Origin: a virus
DNA length: 64,000 nt
Strand: one strand, 5' to 3'
Virus record (IMG/VR): IMGVR_UViG_3300017917_003766
Coordinates: 31,763-95,762 of that record
Position numbers and translations under genes: made by a program. Of the stretch, positions 1 through 9,272 are shown in pieces. Position 1 is the first letter of the stretch; the number at the start of each line of letters is the position of its first letter. Below the pieces are notes generated by a model. It saw only the letters and a program-made list of their open reading frames with translations, did not search any database and was not told the origin of the DNA.

Positions 1-511
1 GACCGTAGCCGCTTGGGAAAACCTTTGCACTGTCTACGCCATCAAATGTATAGTTGTCATAAAGGCTGTAATCAGTTGTCCTCTGCGCATGGCCATACCC
101 CGAAGCAAATGCTTCTGCTGAGGTGACACCATCAAAAACATAATTTGTGTAAAGAGCATATGATCTTGTTTTATCCGAAGCATGCCCGTATCCAGATGTG
201 AATGCTCCAGAAACACCCTTGTAGGTGTGGGGAGCAAATCTAGCGCCATCGTAGCCAACGCCATTGGCCATTGTGCCAGAAAGTGGGTGTACGTACAGCG
301 TAGTGCCATTAAACACCTGTGACAATAGGACATTGCCTGGGTGACGACCTTCGCCTGGAACGTGGTGATTGTCTGGACCACCATCTAAAACACCCTTAGC
401 GAATAGTGGGTAAAAGGAATAGGTGCCAGCAGTACCCTTCCATGGGTTGACCATGTCAGCGCTATTGCGACCCTTAAGGACTGGTCTTGGACCAACATAG
501 AATGTAGCCAT
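1..511 (-). CDS. Repeat-rich virion surface protein, partial at left edge
   Basis: Open reading frame starting at ATG 511 and running off the left edge, so the C-terminus is missing; about 170 residues are visible. The start has a strong ribosome binding site (AAGGAG, about 10 bases upstream). The visible part is rich in Gly, Tyr, Ala and His. From about residue 105 it has tandem repeats of about 30 residues, each with a SGYGHA-type turn and an NYxFDGV block; the last copy is cut by the window edge. Codons ending in C (AAC, TAC, GGC, CAC) are much commoner than in neighbouring genes, suggesting very high expression. It ends the string of baseplate and fibre genes. I infer an abundant tail-fibre, decoration or surface protein; I do not recognise the family. 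It has no in-frame CGG. Confidence 0.75.
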   Translation of the reverse strand, partial: MATFYVGPRPVLKGRNSADMVNPWKGTAGTYSFYPLFAKGVLDGGPDNHHVPGEGRHPGNVLLSQVFNGTTLYVHPLSGTMANGVGYDGARFAPHTYKGVSGAFTSGYGHASDKTRSYALYTNYVFDGVTSAEAFASGYGHAQRTTDYSLYDNYTFDGVDSAKVFPSGYG

Positions 512-545
512 ATTACTTATCTCCTTAGATTGGTTTTTCTATATA

Positions 546-568
546 GTAAAAAGAAATAGGCTTTTTAC
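546..568 (-). terminator. AT-rich intergenic hairpin
   Basis: The spacer between the genes at 579-1847 and 1-511 holds a perfect 8-bp inverted repeat (GTAAAAAG / CTTTTTAC) with a 7-base loop. It could be a weak terminator, a processing site or 5'-leader structure protecting the downstream message. It is not GC-rich, so classical termination is uncertain. A TACTATA word at 542-548 overlaps its end. Confidence 0.35.
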
Positions 569-578
569 ACTTTTAAAA

Positions 579-1847
579 TTATGTATAATTTACAATTAAA
601 TCAGATAGGACTGGAGCTGTTCCATCTCCAAGTTTATTGAGCGTTACCTCAATCCATACCGAAGTAGATCCAGGAACTGGATCAAGAGTATAGGAGGAGC
701 CCTGCTTATATATTATTCTATAGCTAAAGGCTGTTGAAATTAACTCATCTGGGACATTGTACAGTTTTGGAATCACTTCTTCAATACTTTGTATTGTTGT
801 TTCATCTGGTGCTGTAAATTTGATTATAGTCTTACCAGTATCCAAAAACTTTTGAGATCTGACATCGATATCTGATAGACCATATGTGTAAACATACTTT
901 CCATTTTCAGATATATAGTTTCTTTGTCTAAAAGAAATTCTTACTGCGTTTATTTGCACTGGTGGGAAATAGAATCCAACTGGTCCTGCGTTAAGGATCA
1001 CGTCGTTCCCAACAGTTGACCAACCACCTGGCGGTACCTTACCAACAGCTTCAGTTTGGTTGTTATAGAGTCGATTAAAGTTTAATGGTATCCATTTATC
1101 GTTTGATGTTAATGTTGGATTAACATCAGTTGTATATTCTATAGAAATAATATCTACTCCAAAAATTGGATATGGAATCATCGACAGGAAGTTACTAGCT
1201 GCAGAACCAGAAAATGATGACGGTATTTTTGCATACAGATACATTTGAGCTCCGGCAGCAGATGGTAAATCTGATACTATATTTCTCTTCCAAAACTTAT
1301 CTGAAGACTCTAAAAGAGAATAATAAATTGGAGTTGTGTCAATTAATGCGTTTGCTGTATCAACTCCAATGAAACTATTATCGACTTTCATTTCCAAAAA
1401 GTCTGGGATAACTTGTGTTCCAGCTGAATCAAAAAACTTTATCTTTGAATGAGAAGAACCCTGTACTTTTGGAAGAGTTATTATATTATATATATAATCA
1501 AAGCTAAGCGCATCAGTACTGCTAATCGCAAATGTTGGATCTGATATAAAAGATCCTACGTCTATTTGTGAATAGTTATAGATTGAAAGTTTCTTATAAC
1601 CAGATTCTGATTCATATTCAAGAGCCTTTACTCTATCTTCTAAATCCAAAACGGCCATTGAAAGGAAGTGGTGATCCTTAAGAACACGCTCAAATGCCTC
1701 AGCTAATTTCTGATCTAAAATCCCAGACCTGTTATAAAGGTGAACCAAATCCCTATAGTTCTGTTCTGCCCTCAAATTAAAGTCTGCGCTGTTTACTGGA
1801 CCATTGTATTGAATCGTAGTGTTTTCTGAATTTAAAAAGTCTGACAT
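579..1847 (-). CDS. Baseplate/tail-fibre-like structural protein (422 aa)
   Basis: Intact 422-residue frame, no in-frame CGG. Its ATG follows the upstream TAA stop by one base, so translation is probably coupled. The N-terminal 80 residues are predicted helical and charged; the rest is beta-rich with many Ser, Thr, Asn and Tyr residues. The C-terminus (APVLSDLIVNYT) is the kind of strand seen at the end of phage baseplate-peripheral and carbohydrate-binding-like modules. Similar endings occur in the genes at 2287 and 4476, suggesting a set of related proteins. The exact role is not recognised; I infer a component of the outer baseplate or fibre network. Confidence 0.6.
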   Translation of the reverse strand: MSDFLNSENTTIQYNGPVNSADFNLRAEQNYRDLVHLYNRSGILDQKLAEAFERVLKDHHFLSMAVLDLEDRVKALEYESESGYKKLSIYNYSQIDVGSFISDPTFAISSTDALSFDYIYNIITLPKVQGSSHSKIKFFDSAGTQVIPDFLEMKVDNSFIGVDTANALIDTTPIYYSLLESSDKFWKRNIVSDLPSAAGAQMYLYAKIPSSFSGSAASNFLSMIPYPIFGVDIISIEYTTDVNPTLTSNDKWIPLNFNRLYNNQTEAVGKVPPGGWSTVGNDVILNAGPVGFYFPPVQINAVRISFRQRNYISENGKYVYTYGLSDIDVRSQKFLDTGKTIIKFTAPDETTIQSIEEVIPKLYNVPDELISTAFSYRIIYKQGSSYTLDPVPGSTSVWIEVTLNKLGDGTAPVLSDLIVNYT

Positions 1848-1848
1848 A

Positions 1849-2283
1849 TTACTTAACTCGTCTTTCTAGTTGATTAATTTTAAAATTTAATTTAGCGAGC
1901 TTTGCTGCTATTGAATTTGTTGTATACAAATTGCTAGATTCATCTGAAATTGATGGTGTTGCGTGCGCTTTGGCGTTAAAGAAAGATACCGAGTCATCAG
2001 TTAAATCATAGTACTTTGCGCCAAAATAACTAGATCCTTCCTCTACATCAGTCTTGTGAGTATCTGAAGTCTCTGCCCCAATAATGTATTTAACTTTATT
2101 AAATATTTTTGTATTTATTAATTCTAACTCAATGTATATTCTTTGTATATCCATATACATTTTTTGATAGAAAAGGTTTTCTATTGCACTTTTTCTTACA
2201 CCCCTATAGTACAAACGAATTCTCCTAGAAAGTGGTTGTCTTACAATTTTCTTCTGTTTAGGATCTTGATATGCAATCGGCAT
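1849..2283 (-). CDS. Small structural protein with C-terminal helix (144 aa)
   Basis: Intact 144-residue frame between two large tail genes: three bases after the upstream stop and one base before the downstream ATG. The N-terminus is very basic (KQKKIVRQ, RRIRLYYRGVRK). The C-terminal 20 residues form a heptad-like helix (IAAKLAKLNFKINQLERR), suggesting coiled-coil assembly. I recognise no family. Its position suggests a linker or adaptor in the baseplate-fibre assembly. Confidence 0.55.
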   Translation of the reverse strand: MPIAYQDPKQKKIVRQPLSRRIRLYYRGVRKSAIENLFYQKMYMDIQRIYIELELINTKIFNKVKYIIGAETSDTHKTDVEEGSSYFGAKYYDLTDDSVSFFNAKAHATPSISDESSNLYTTNSIAAKLAKLNFKINQLERRVK

Positions 2284-2286
2284 ACT

Positions 2287-4479
2287 TTATGCTACCTGTT
2301 CATCTTCTAATTGTTGATTATTTTTAAATTTTACAGTAAACGAGTCTATTGCTGGAGATCCTATTGGGTTTTGAGACCTAGATATGTCAGCTCTTACCCT
2401 AATCGCTTCAACTTTGTTTGGATTATTAGTAAGGTAAAAAATCCTAGAGTTTGATCTAATGTCAGATCTACTGAAGATTTCTTTATTGCCAAAGAAGTTT
2501 TCTATTGTAAACACGTAATCGTATACAGACCTGTTCTTTTTAAATTCTAGTGGATCTACATAACTATAGTAATCTAAATAAACAAGGCCATAATCTGATA
2601 GGTTTTTATCGTCCATCAATGTTATACTTCCATTTGCACTTTCTTCGGCGTCTATGGCAACCCTTACTATATTTAAACCTTCTTTGAAATTCCACTCTAT
2701 AGTCTCTGATAGTTGACCAGATGGAATAAAAGTAGGCTTTCCATTTATATAAACAGCCACGTTCCAATCTTTAGATATGCCATCATTTTTGATAAATAGA
2801 TGTCTCACTGTTTTTTCTGAAGAGCAAAGTATTTTAGTTTCCAAAAGAATACTTATTCCAGAAACATTAGGTCCAACAAAAAAGGTTGACCCAGAAGAAA
2901 CGTCGTATGATGGTATTTTATATAACTGTTTAATACTAGATCTTCCAGAAATAATTGAATCCCAAGTAGAAAGTCCATCAAGTTCATTATAAATCTTATT
3001 GGTATAATTTATATAGTATCCATTAACTAAACCAGTACCAGATAATATATATGAGTTATACGGATCATCTAAGGAGTCAATTTTTGCTATTCTGTAGATA
3101 GTTTGATCTTGATATAGATCAATTGTTGGATTTTGTTGATTGACATTAGAGGTATCTGTTTTTGCAGCAAGGGGTATCTTTTGTAGCTCAGTTTGTGGAT
3201 TTGTAACTTGATCCACTATCTTTTTTGATTTTAGATAGGTTCCCTCAAATGATACAGTGTTTGGGTAAGGGGATATAGAATCGGCCTTTGCCGAAATAGG
3301 CTGCCAACTAAAATCAGACAAGATTTGGGCTGATGGATTGTCTTCTGCAATAAAATAGGAGATATTTCCATTTTCAAAACCAGATTCATTTACCGAGAGC
3401 ATTACTGAGTCAATGGCTAAATTTTTGTTATCCTTTGTCTTAAGACTTATCGGTTTGCTGACATAAGTTGCAGATCTATCATGATACTTGCCAGATATTG
3501 AAATATCTCTAATTCCATATCGATAGGCATACTTGTCTTTTTTGTTTTCTTCTATATAATCTGGTTCAGATTTAAGAAGAAATATATCTATAGATCCTAT
3601 ATCTCCAGCTTCAAAATTAAAAGAAAATCTATCATAATCTTTTGAAGATTTTTTGTTAAAAACTGTACTTGTCTTTTGCGGATCAGCATAATTAATTCTG
3701 CAGTAGATGTCAACTGGAGAAATTGTGTTAAGCTTTCCAGATATATTAGATAAAACCACATTTTTATTTATCGGTAGATTCAAGGAGAATGTAACTAATC
3801 CAATAGAATCAAAATTAAATGTCTTTTGCCATTCTGTATTTTCTAATCCATCAAAAACAGACGGAAAAAAAGAATCATCAGAAATGGATTGATTTGTGTA
3901 TATTTGATTTTTGTTAAAAGACAAGGAGTATGTTGCCCCGTTTGCTACAACGCTTTTAGCAGATATCAAATCAAAAACAGCTGAGCTGAGTGTTGGTAGT
4001 CCAACTTTTCCATTTTGTATATCAACAAAAGCCGTTGTAAACTTAAGATCTGTACCGTCCGCTGTTGCAAAACTATCTGTATATGAAGCGTATATGCTGT
4101 CTGAATTTTGATTAACAAATAGTAAATCATCAATTTTATTTTCAAGCTCTATTCTTCTTGCCTTTAGATTCTGCAGCCTCTTATTAAGAGCAGTGGTTAT
4201 CCTCATCATTTCTTCGGCGTTTTCTGCGATGGCGTCGTACAGAACCTCTATATTAAACAGTGTAAATAACATTCTTTGATTAAAAATATCGACATCACTA
4301 GCGTACAACTGCCTAAAAATTTCTGCGTCAAGCGGTATAGGCTGACCAAGTTGATATATGGAAAAATATCTAGAAAAGAAATCTAAAATTTCTGATTCTT
4401 TTGGAATATATCCAGATGAATATAAATTTCTATAAACAACATCTAAAAATTTTTCTTTTTGTATATTTGTTATACTCAT
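2287..4479 (-). CDS. Large baseplate/tail structural protein (730 aa)
   Basis: Intact 730-residue frame with no in-frame CGG. The start overlaps the upstream stop as ATGA, so translational coupling is likely. Residues 1-125 are helical, including a probable coiled coil around residues 85-120 (NKRLQNLKARRIELENKIDDLL). The remainder is Ser/Asn/Tyr-rich beta structure ending in a strand of the AIDSFTVKFK type. The architecture (helical N-terminus, long beta body, conserved-looking final strand) matches the genes at 579, 4476 and 6621. I infer a peripheral baseplate protein; no specific family is recognised. Confidence 0.6.
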   Translation of the reverse strand: MSITNIQKEKFLDVVYRNLYSSGYIPKESEILDFFSRYFSIYQLGQPIPLDAEIFRQLYASDVDIFNQRMLFTLFNIEVLYDAIAENAEEMMRITTALNKRLQNLKARRIELENKIDDLLFVNQNSDSIYASYTDSFATADGTDLKFTTAFVDIQNGKVGLPTLSSAVFDLISAKSVVANGATYSLSFNKNQIYTNQSISDDSFFPSVFDGLENTEWQKTFNFDSIGLVTFSLNLPINKNVVLSNISGKLNTISPVDIYCRINYADPQKTSTVFNKKSSKDYDRFSFNFEAGDIGSIDIFLLKSEPDYIEENKKDKYAYRYGIRDISISGKYHDRSATYVSKPISLKTKDNKNLAIDSVMLSVNESGFENGNISYFIAEDNPSAQILSDFSWQPISAKADSISPYPNTVSFEGTYLKSKKIVDQVTNPQTELQKIPLAAKTDTSNVNQQNPTIDLYQDQTIYRIAKIDSLDDPYNSYILSGTGLVNGYYINYTNKIYNELDGLSTWDSIISGRSSIKQLYKIPSYDVSSGSTFFVGPNVSGISILLETKILCSSEKTVRHLFIKNDGISKDWNVAVYINGKPTFIPSGQLSETIEWNFKEGLNIVRVAIDAEESANGSITLMDDKNLSDYGLVYLDYYSYVDPLEFKKNRSVYDYVFTIENFFGNKEIFSRSDIRSNSRIFYLTNNPNKVEAIRVRADISRSQNPIGSPAIDSFTVKFKNNQQLEDEQVA

Positions 4480-6615
4480 GTTTGTTCTACTCTTCCCATG
4501 ATCTTATACGAATATAATATCGGACTCGTATTGGAATACTTTGGTTTAAATATTTCTATTTTTACTTTTACACGTTTCGTTTGTGCTGGAATTGTAGGAT
4601 AATTATAATATCCAATTCCTTTTATTTTTTCTCCAGCTTGAGGGAATTCGTTTAATGAAAGTATTTCTGGTATACCTATATATGGATTTTCTATTGGAGA
4701 AATTCTTATCCAATTTTTTGCTTCGTCTAGAGAAACATAAACCTTTATTAAAGACTCATTTTGATTTATTGATGAATAGTCAATTTTTGAATCTAGTGAA
4801 ATCGTCAAATTCTTTACATTGTATGGGAATTCAAAGGTGTTAGATACAAATGACGCAGATGATGAATAAATCTGATAGCCAATATCAATTGATCTTAGGC
4901 CAATGGCAAATCTTTTTGCAGAATAAATTTCGTAGTCTTTTTTCAAATTTATTGTTGCTGTATAAGTCTTTGGGTTAAAAGCCATTTTTATGGCTTCAAC
5001 AGAAATATTTTGAAAATTAGAACTTGACCATTCTCCAGAAGAAATCTTTGACTGTATGTAGTCTTTTATTCTTTCTGCAGCGTCTTTTGACTCTGCTTTC
5101 CATGCGGAATTTACATCAGTAGAGGCTGCTTTTTCTTGTTGTTTTTCTAAAGATTCAAAACCAGTAAAAGAGTTTGTATAGTAATTCTTAACCAACGAAG
5201 AACCAGACTGCCTTTGAAATATTACTGTATATGTATCAGTTTTTTCCTGATCTTTGTAAGTAACATTAATTTGCTTTACGGATAAATCTGATTCATCTTT
5301 ATACATATTTGGTCTAGTTATCTTGGGGACTAGATCATACTGATTATATTGGACTTCATTAAACCCAATAGAACTGAGAGCGCTTGGATCAAATCTACTT
5401 TGCGTGTTTAAAGCGGAGAGTCTTCCGGAAGAAGGAAGCGGTTTCCAGTACATGTGTTTAATCTTAATGTTATTTGAATCATACTGTTCAAAATAAACCT
5501 GTATCTCCGATGTTGTTACTTCTGGAAAAACAATTTTAATTTTATCATAAAAATAATTTTTTGAAGATTCTAAAGTCATTGGTATAGCGGCAGTACCGAC
5601 ATATATCGGTTCACTAATTAAATCAATTTCTTGCGATTCTTGATCAATCGCTACAATCCTGGATACTTTTATCTCTGCAGCTGCAGCTTGATCTGTTCCC
5701 CAAAACGGAATTATATCTAAAGTATTTGCTTTTTGTGGTTTATCCGACTTTATGCTTAAAACTAATTTTAACGGCTCTGTTTCTTTGTGATCAGCCCAAG
5801 ATTTATATTTTACAGATTTGGAACTTTCAGAAACTTCTTCATAAGAATATAAAAATTCATAGTCTTTTGCGCCGTTTGCAAGAATGTCAGACTTTTTAAT
5901 GGATACTGCTTCGTATTCAAAGTATGTTAGTGGATTCGAATCAATAACATTTTGCAGCAATCCAATAGATGCGTTATCTTGATATGAATATTTGTAGCTT
6001 GAATTTACATCAGACTTAACATAAGCTGCGTGGTTATTACCCAAAAATCCGTTTGACTTACTGTCAACAACTGATATAGATTTTGGTTGCCAAATAGAGC
6101 TTGATCTAAACTGGAGAGAAGCTAATCCGATTGGCTATAAGTGGCAGATTTTCGCTGGCAGCTGTATCAATAAAATCTAAGTTATCAAATGAATCGGCAA
6201 AATAAAATAGATCTGTTCCTGGACTATTCGAATACGCATTAAGTATATTTACTTTAGATTTTAGCCTATTGGTAAATCTTAATTCTTTTTCTATTTCTGA
6301 ATTAAACATATTAAAAATAGAAACAATCATTCCCGTCTGATAATCTAATTGTTTTGCTATTATGTTTAAGTCATCTGAAACAGATTGAATAAACTTATTT
6401 ATTTTTTCAGAAGACGGCGGTTCTCCTTTTATTATAGGATTGTATCTAGAAATCTGCGTAAGGCTATATTTATTTATTTCACTGACCAATAAACTATATG
6501 CTTCAGCTATTTCTGAATAAGACGCAGTTTTGTTGTTCTTATATTTTGATATAAATTCTTGAATTTTCTTTATGATTTGATCATAAAAAACTGTATTTGT
6601 AGATAATTGAGCCAT
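4476..6615 (-). CDS. Large baseplate/tail structural protein with one CGG site (712 aa)
   Basis: Reconstructed as one 712-residue gene. The 6615-6129 frame reaches CGG at codon 163 and would otherwise stop within eight codons (TAG); the +1 frame is open from the site through to 4476. The first 160 residues are helical (YKNNKTASYSEIAEAYSLL) and the rest is beta-rich, ending ILYSYKIMGRVEQT, similar in type to the ends of neighbouring genes. The ATG lies six bases after the upstream stop. The second part has no ribosome binding site of its own; its first possible start is a TTG at 6044, well inside the open frame. I infer a peripheral baseplate protein. Confidence 0.65.
6126..6129 (-). other. 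CGGA recoding site 19 (+1)
   Basis: In-frame CGG after AAT, codon 163 of the 4476-6615 gene. Triplet reading stops at TAG after six more sense codons. Reading CGGA as four bases restores a frame that stays open for 549 residues. Confidence 0.85.
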
Positions 6616-6620
6616 CTTAT

Positions 6621-9269
6621 TTAACCTAACTGAAGTAATTTTTGAACATTAATATCTGGAGATTTAGTTTTCATCTTTATTATAACATTATCAATTGATC
6701 CGCTTGAAAAATAATTGGGAAAATTATTTCTAACTATCAGTCTAAATCTTATATAGTTATTCATATAGTTATATATAACATTAAAAGATTGATTAATGGC
6801 TCTATTGAAGATCAAATTCCTACCATTTTGAAAGAACAGTACTTCTGATGTATTGTAAAAATCTGCTTTTTCAAAATTTCCATCTAGATAATTAGTAAGG
6901 TTAATTCCATATGTTCCATCTGCAAATTTTACGGTAACTGGATTGTATCCAGCATATGCTGGTTCTGCTATAGTTCCATATGTACGACTATAGGTGGCGT
7001 TTTTTACTTTTGTTTTATCTACAAATGGATTATTCTTTAATAAAACTTTATTTTCTGAACCTGTTCTCCTAAAGAATTCGCCATCTTTACCGCCTTCTCC
7101 TGCGCCAAGTATTTTTACTGCATCAGAAAGAACAGATATATCTATATATTGTTGAGAGTAGTTTTTTGTATCAAGATCATAACTTGCTACATATACAGAG
7201 CTCTTTTTAAAATTTGGAATTGTTACAGATTTATCAAATTTATTTAAAATATACTGATCTGTCGACATGAGTTTTTGATTTTCATATACCCTCAAAGAGG
7301 TTGATTCTGGATAAAATCGAAGTTGAGCGGACAATGAAACTGGATCAACAAAAAGCATTTCAGCCGAAACTGAACTTGAGTCATAAGATGCTATTGGTAT
7401 CCAGTCTTTTTCCTCATTGGGACTCTCAACAAAGGCAATAGACAACTCATAGGAGTTGGGCTGTTGTAGTTCAAACGATGTTGAATTATAACTTGAAGCA
7501 TTTGTGTCAATATTGAGTTTTGCTTTTACTCCATACACATCGCCTGGAACTTGTATTCTAGAGCTTATAAACGATGCTTTTGATAATGATAAAGACTTGC
7601 TATTTGAGGTTATTCCATTTACTTTTCCAAACTGAATATTTTTTATTGAAAAAGAATACTCATAATTGCTTAAAGAAGAAAAGTCATTATTATACAGTGG
7701 TGTTCTACCAAATTTACTACCTGGAATCAGCTGATCAGTTGAGTTATCAAAATTTTTGTAACCTAACATATTTGAATTATTTTTTATTGATGAAGGAGCA
7801 CTGGATATTTCACCCAAACGAACATCGGTATAAGCAGATCTTGTATCTTTAAATAAAGAATTTTTAAAGACATTCATTCTTGAACTTAAAGCCTGGGATA
7901 CTATTCCCTGAACTAGCATCGTTAAAGGACTATTTTGAAAAATCTTATCCTGATCATCAACACTTGTAATGTTATTTTTTTCTTTATAAAATAAATTCTC
8001 AATTATTGATGGATGGTTTTTATCATAAACTGGGAATTTAGACGTGTAGTAATCTGAGTATGAATACTCGTTTCTCTTAAATTCGTCTATAGAAACATCT
8101 CTTCTGAAGTATTCTATAACAATATCTTGAAGAACGCTATATTTATTTTTTCTAGTGGATCTTGATTTAGATATATATTCTGATATTGACCTGGATATTA
8201 ACTCGTCAATTAATGGTAAATTATTGGACTTTGTATATGTTGATTGATTAAATATTAGTATTATTTTTTTAACTTTATCTAAAGGTATATTTATATCAAT
8301 AGTAGAATTAATCATAAGTGGTTGTTTTAAGATTTTCTTTATCTGATATCCAGAAACTGGATTGTTAGAATTGAGCGTAAATATCTTTTCTGCCGAATTA
8401 GCTGATTCTATAGCAACTTGAAGTAGTTGTAGGCCGTTACTTTCTCCTGGAAAAATTCTTATAAAGTCCATTTCTGTTTCTTTGATTAAAGAAATTTCCA
8501 TTATGGTTTTTGCACCAACTATGTATGAATGATCATAATCTATATACTTAGATATTTCTTCTATTGAAGAAGTAATAACTACTGGGGACTTAATTGAAAC
8601 ACTCCATGTATCAGAGTCGTCTTCATTGAAGAGACTACTCGCATCGTTTTGCGAAGACAGATACTGTTTATAATTTGATGTAATGTTAACTTCTTTTATA
8701 TTGTCAACTACATTTATTATCTCAATCCCTGAACCAATCTTAAATGTAGAAGAAACTGGATCGACATATCCGTTTCCATTATCCGAAAATGCTAATCCAC
8801 CCCTGTCAACATATGAAACTTTTTGAGAATCATATTCATTAGATTTAAGATTATTATCAAAATTTTCTATATAAGAGAAATTATAAAGGTCATCTTTTCC
8901 AGATATAAATTCATAGTTATTAATATAGTTTTCGTAGTAAGCAATTGCTTTTTCATTTTTTGCTATTTGCGACAACATTATTTCAGTCATTGAGTTTATT
9001 ACTGTATTGATTGAGTTTGACGCATCAAAAAATCTAGAAAATCTTATTTCAAAGTCTCTAAAAAAATCTACAAAAAACTCTGATCTAATTAATTCTCTAG
9101 AAATAGATAATCTTGGGAGAAAAGTTGGACCAGAAGAAAAATTACTTAAATTTCTTACTAGCTCTGCGACTTGCGCTTTATCTACTTTTATATCCCTAAT
9201 CAAAGAACCAACTGTTCTCTGAGAGTTTTCTGAAAATGTTTTTATTGTTTCAGGAAGAAAATTTAACAT
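6621..9269 (-). CDS. Large baseplate/tail structural protein (882 aa)
   Basis: Intact 882-residue frame, no in-frame CGG. The ATG follows the upstream TAA by three bases. The N-terminal 115 residues are helical (DFFRDFEIRFSRFFDASN, then TEIMLSQIAKNEKAIAYYEN). The body is beta-rich with many Ser, Asn and Tyr residues; Tyr/Asn-rich strands near residues 780-870 suggest a C-terminal beta-sandwich. It shares its overall plan with the next two large genes. I infer a baseplate-associated structural protein; the family is not recognised. Confidence 0.6.
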   Translation of the reverse strand: MLNFLPETIKTFSENSQRTVGSLIRDIKVDKAQVAELVRNLSNFSSGPTFLPRLSISRELIRSEFFVDFFRDFEIRFSRFFDASNSINTVINSMTEIMLSQIAKNEKAIAYYENYINNYEFISGKDDLYNFSYIENFDNNLKSNEYDSQKVSYVDRGGLAFSDNGNGYVDPVSSTFKIGSGIEIINVVDNIKEVNITSNYKQYLSSQNDASSLFNEDDSDTWSVSIKSPVVITSSIEEISKYIDYDHSYIVGAKTIMEISLIKETEMDFIRIFPGESNGLQLLQVAIESANSAEKIFTLNSNNPVSGYQIKKILKQPLMINSTIDINIPLDKVKKIILIFNQSTYTKSNNLPLIDELISRSISEYISKSRSTRKNKYSVLQDIVIEYFRRDVSIDEFKRNEYSYSDYYTSKFPVYDKNHPSIIENLFYKEKNNITSVDDQDKIFQNSPLTMLVQGIVSQALSSRMNVFKNSLFKDTRSAYTDVRLGEISSAPSSIKNNSNMLGYKNFDNSTDQLIPGSKFGRTPLYNNDFSSLSNYEYSFSIKNIQFGKVNGITSNSKSLSLSKASFISSRIQVPGDVYGVKAKLNIDTNASSYNSTSFELQQPNSYELSIAFVESPNEEKDWIPIASYDSSSVSAEMLFVDPVSLSAQLRFYPESTSLRVYENQKLMSTDQYILNKFDKSVTIPNFKKSSVYVASYDLDTKNYSQQYIDISVLSDAVKILGAGEGGKDGEFFRRTGSENKVLLKNNPFVDKTKVKNATYSRTYGTIAEPAYAGYNPVTVKFADGTYGINLTNYLDGNFEKADFYNTSEVLFFQNGRNLIFNRAINQSFNVIYNYMNNYIRFRLIVRNNFPNYFSSGSIDNVIIKMKTKSPDINVQKLLQLG

Positions 9270-9272
9270 ATC

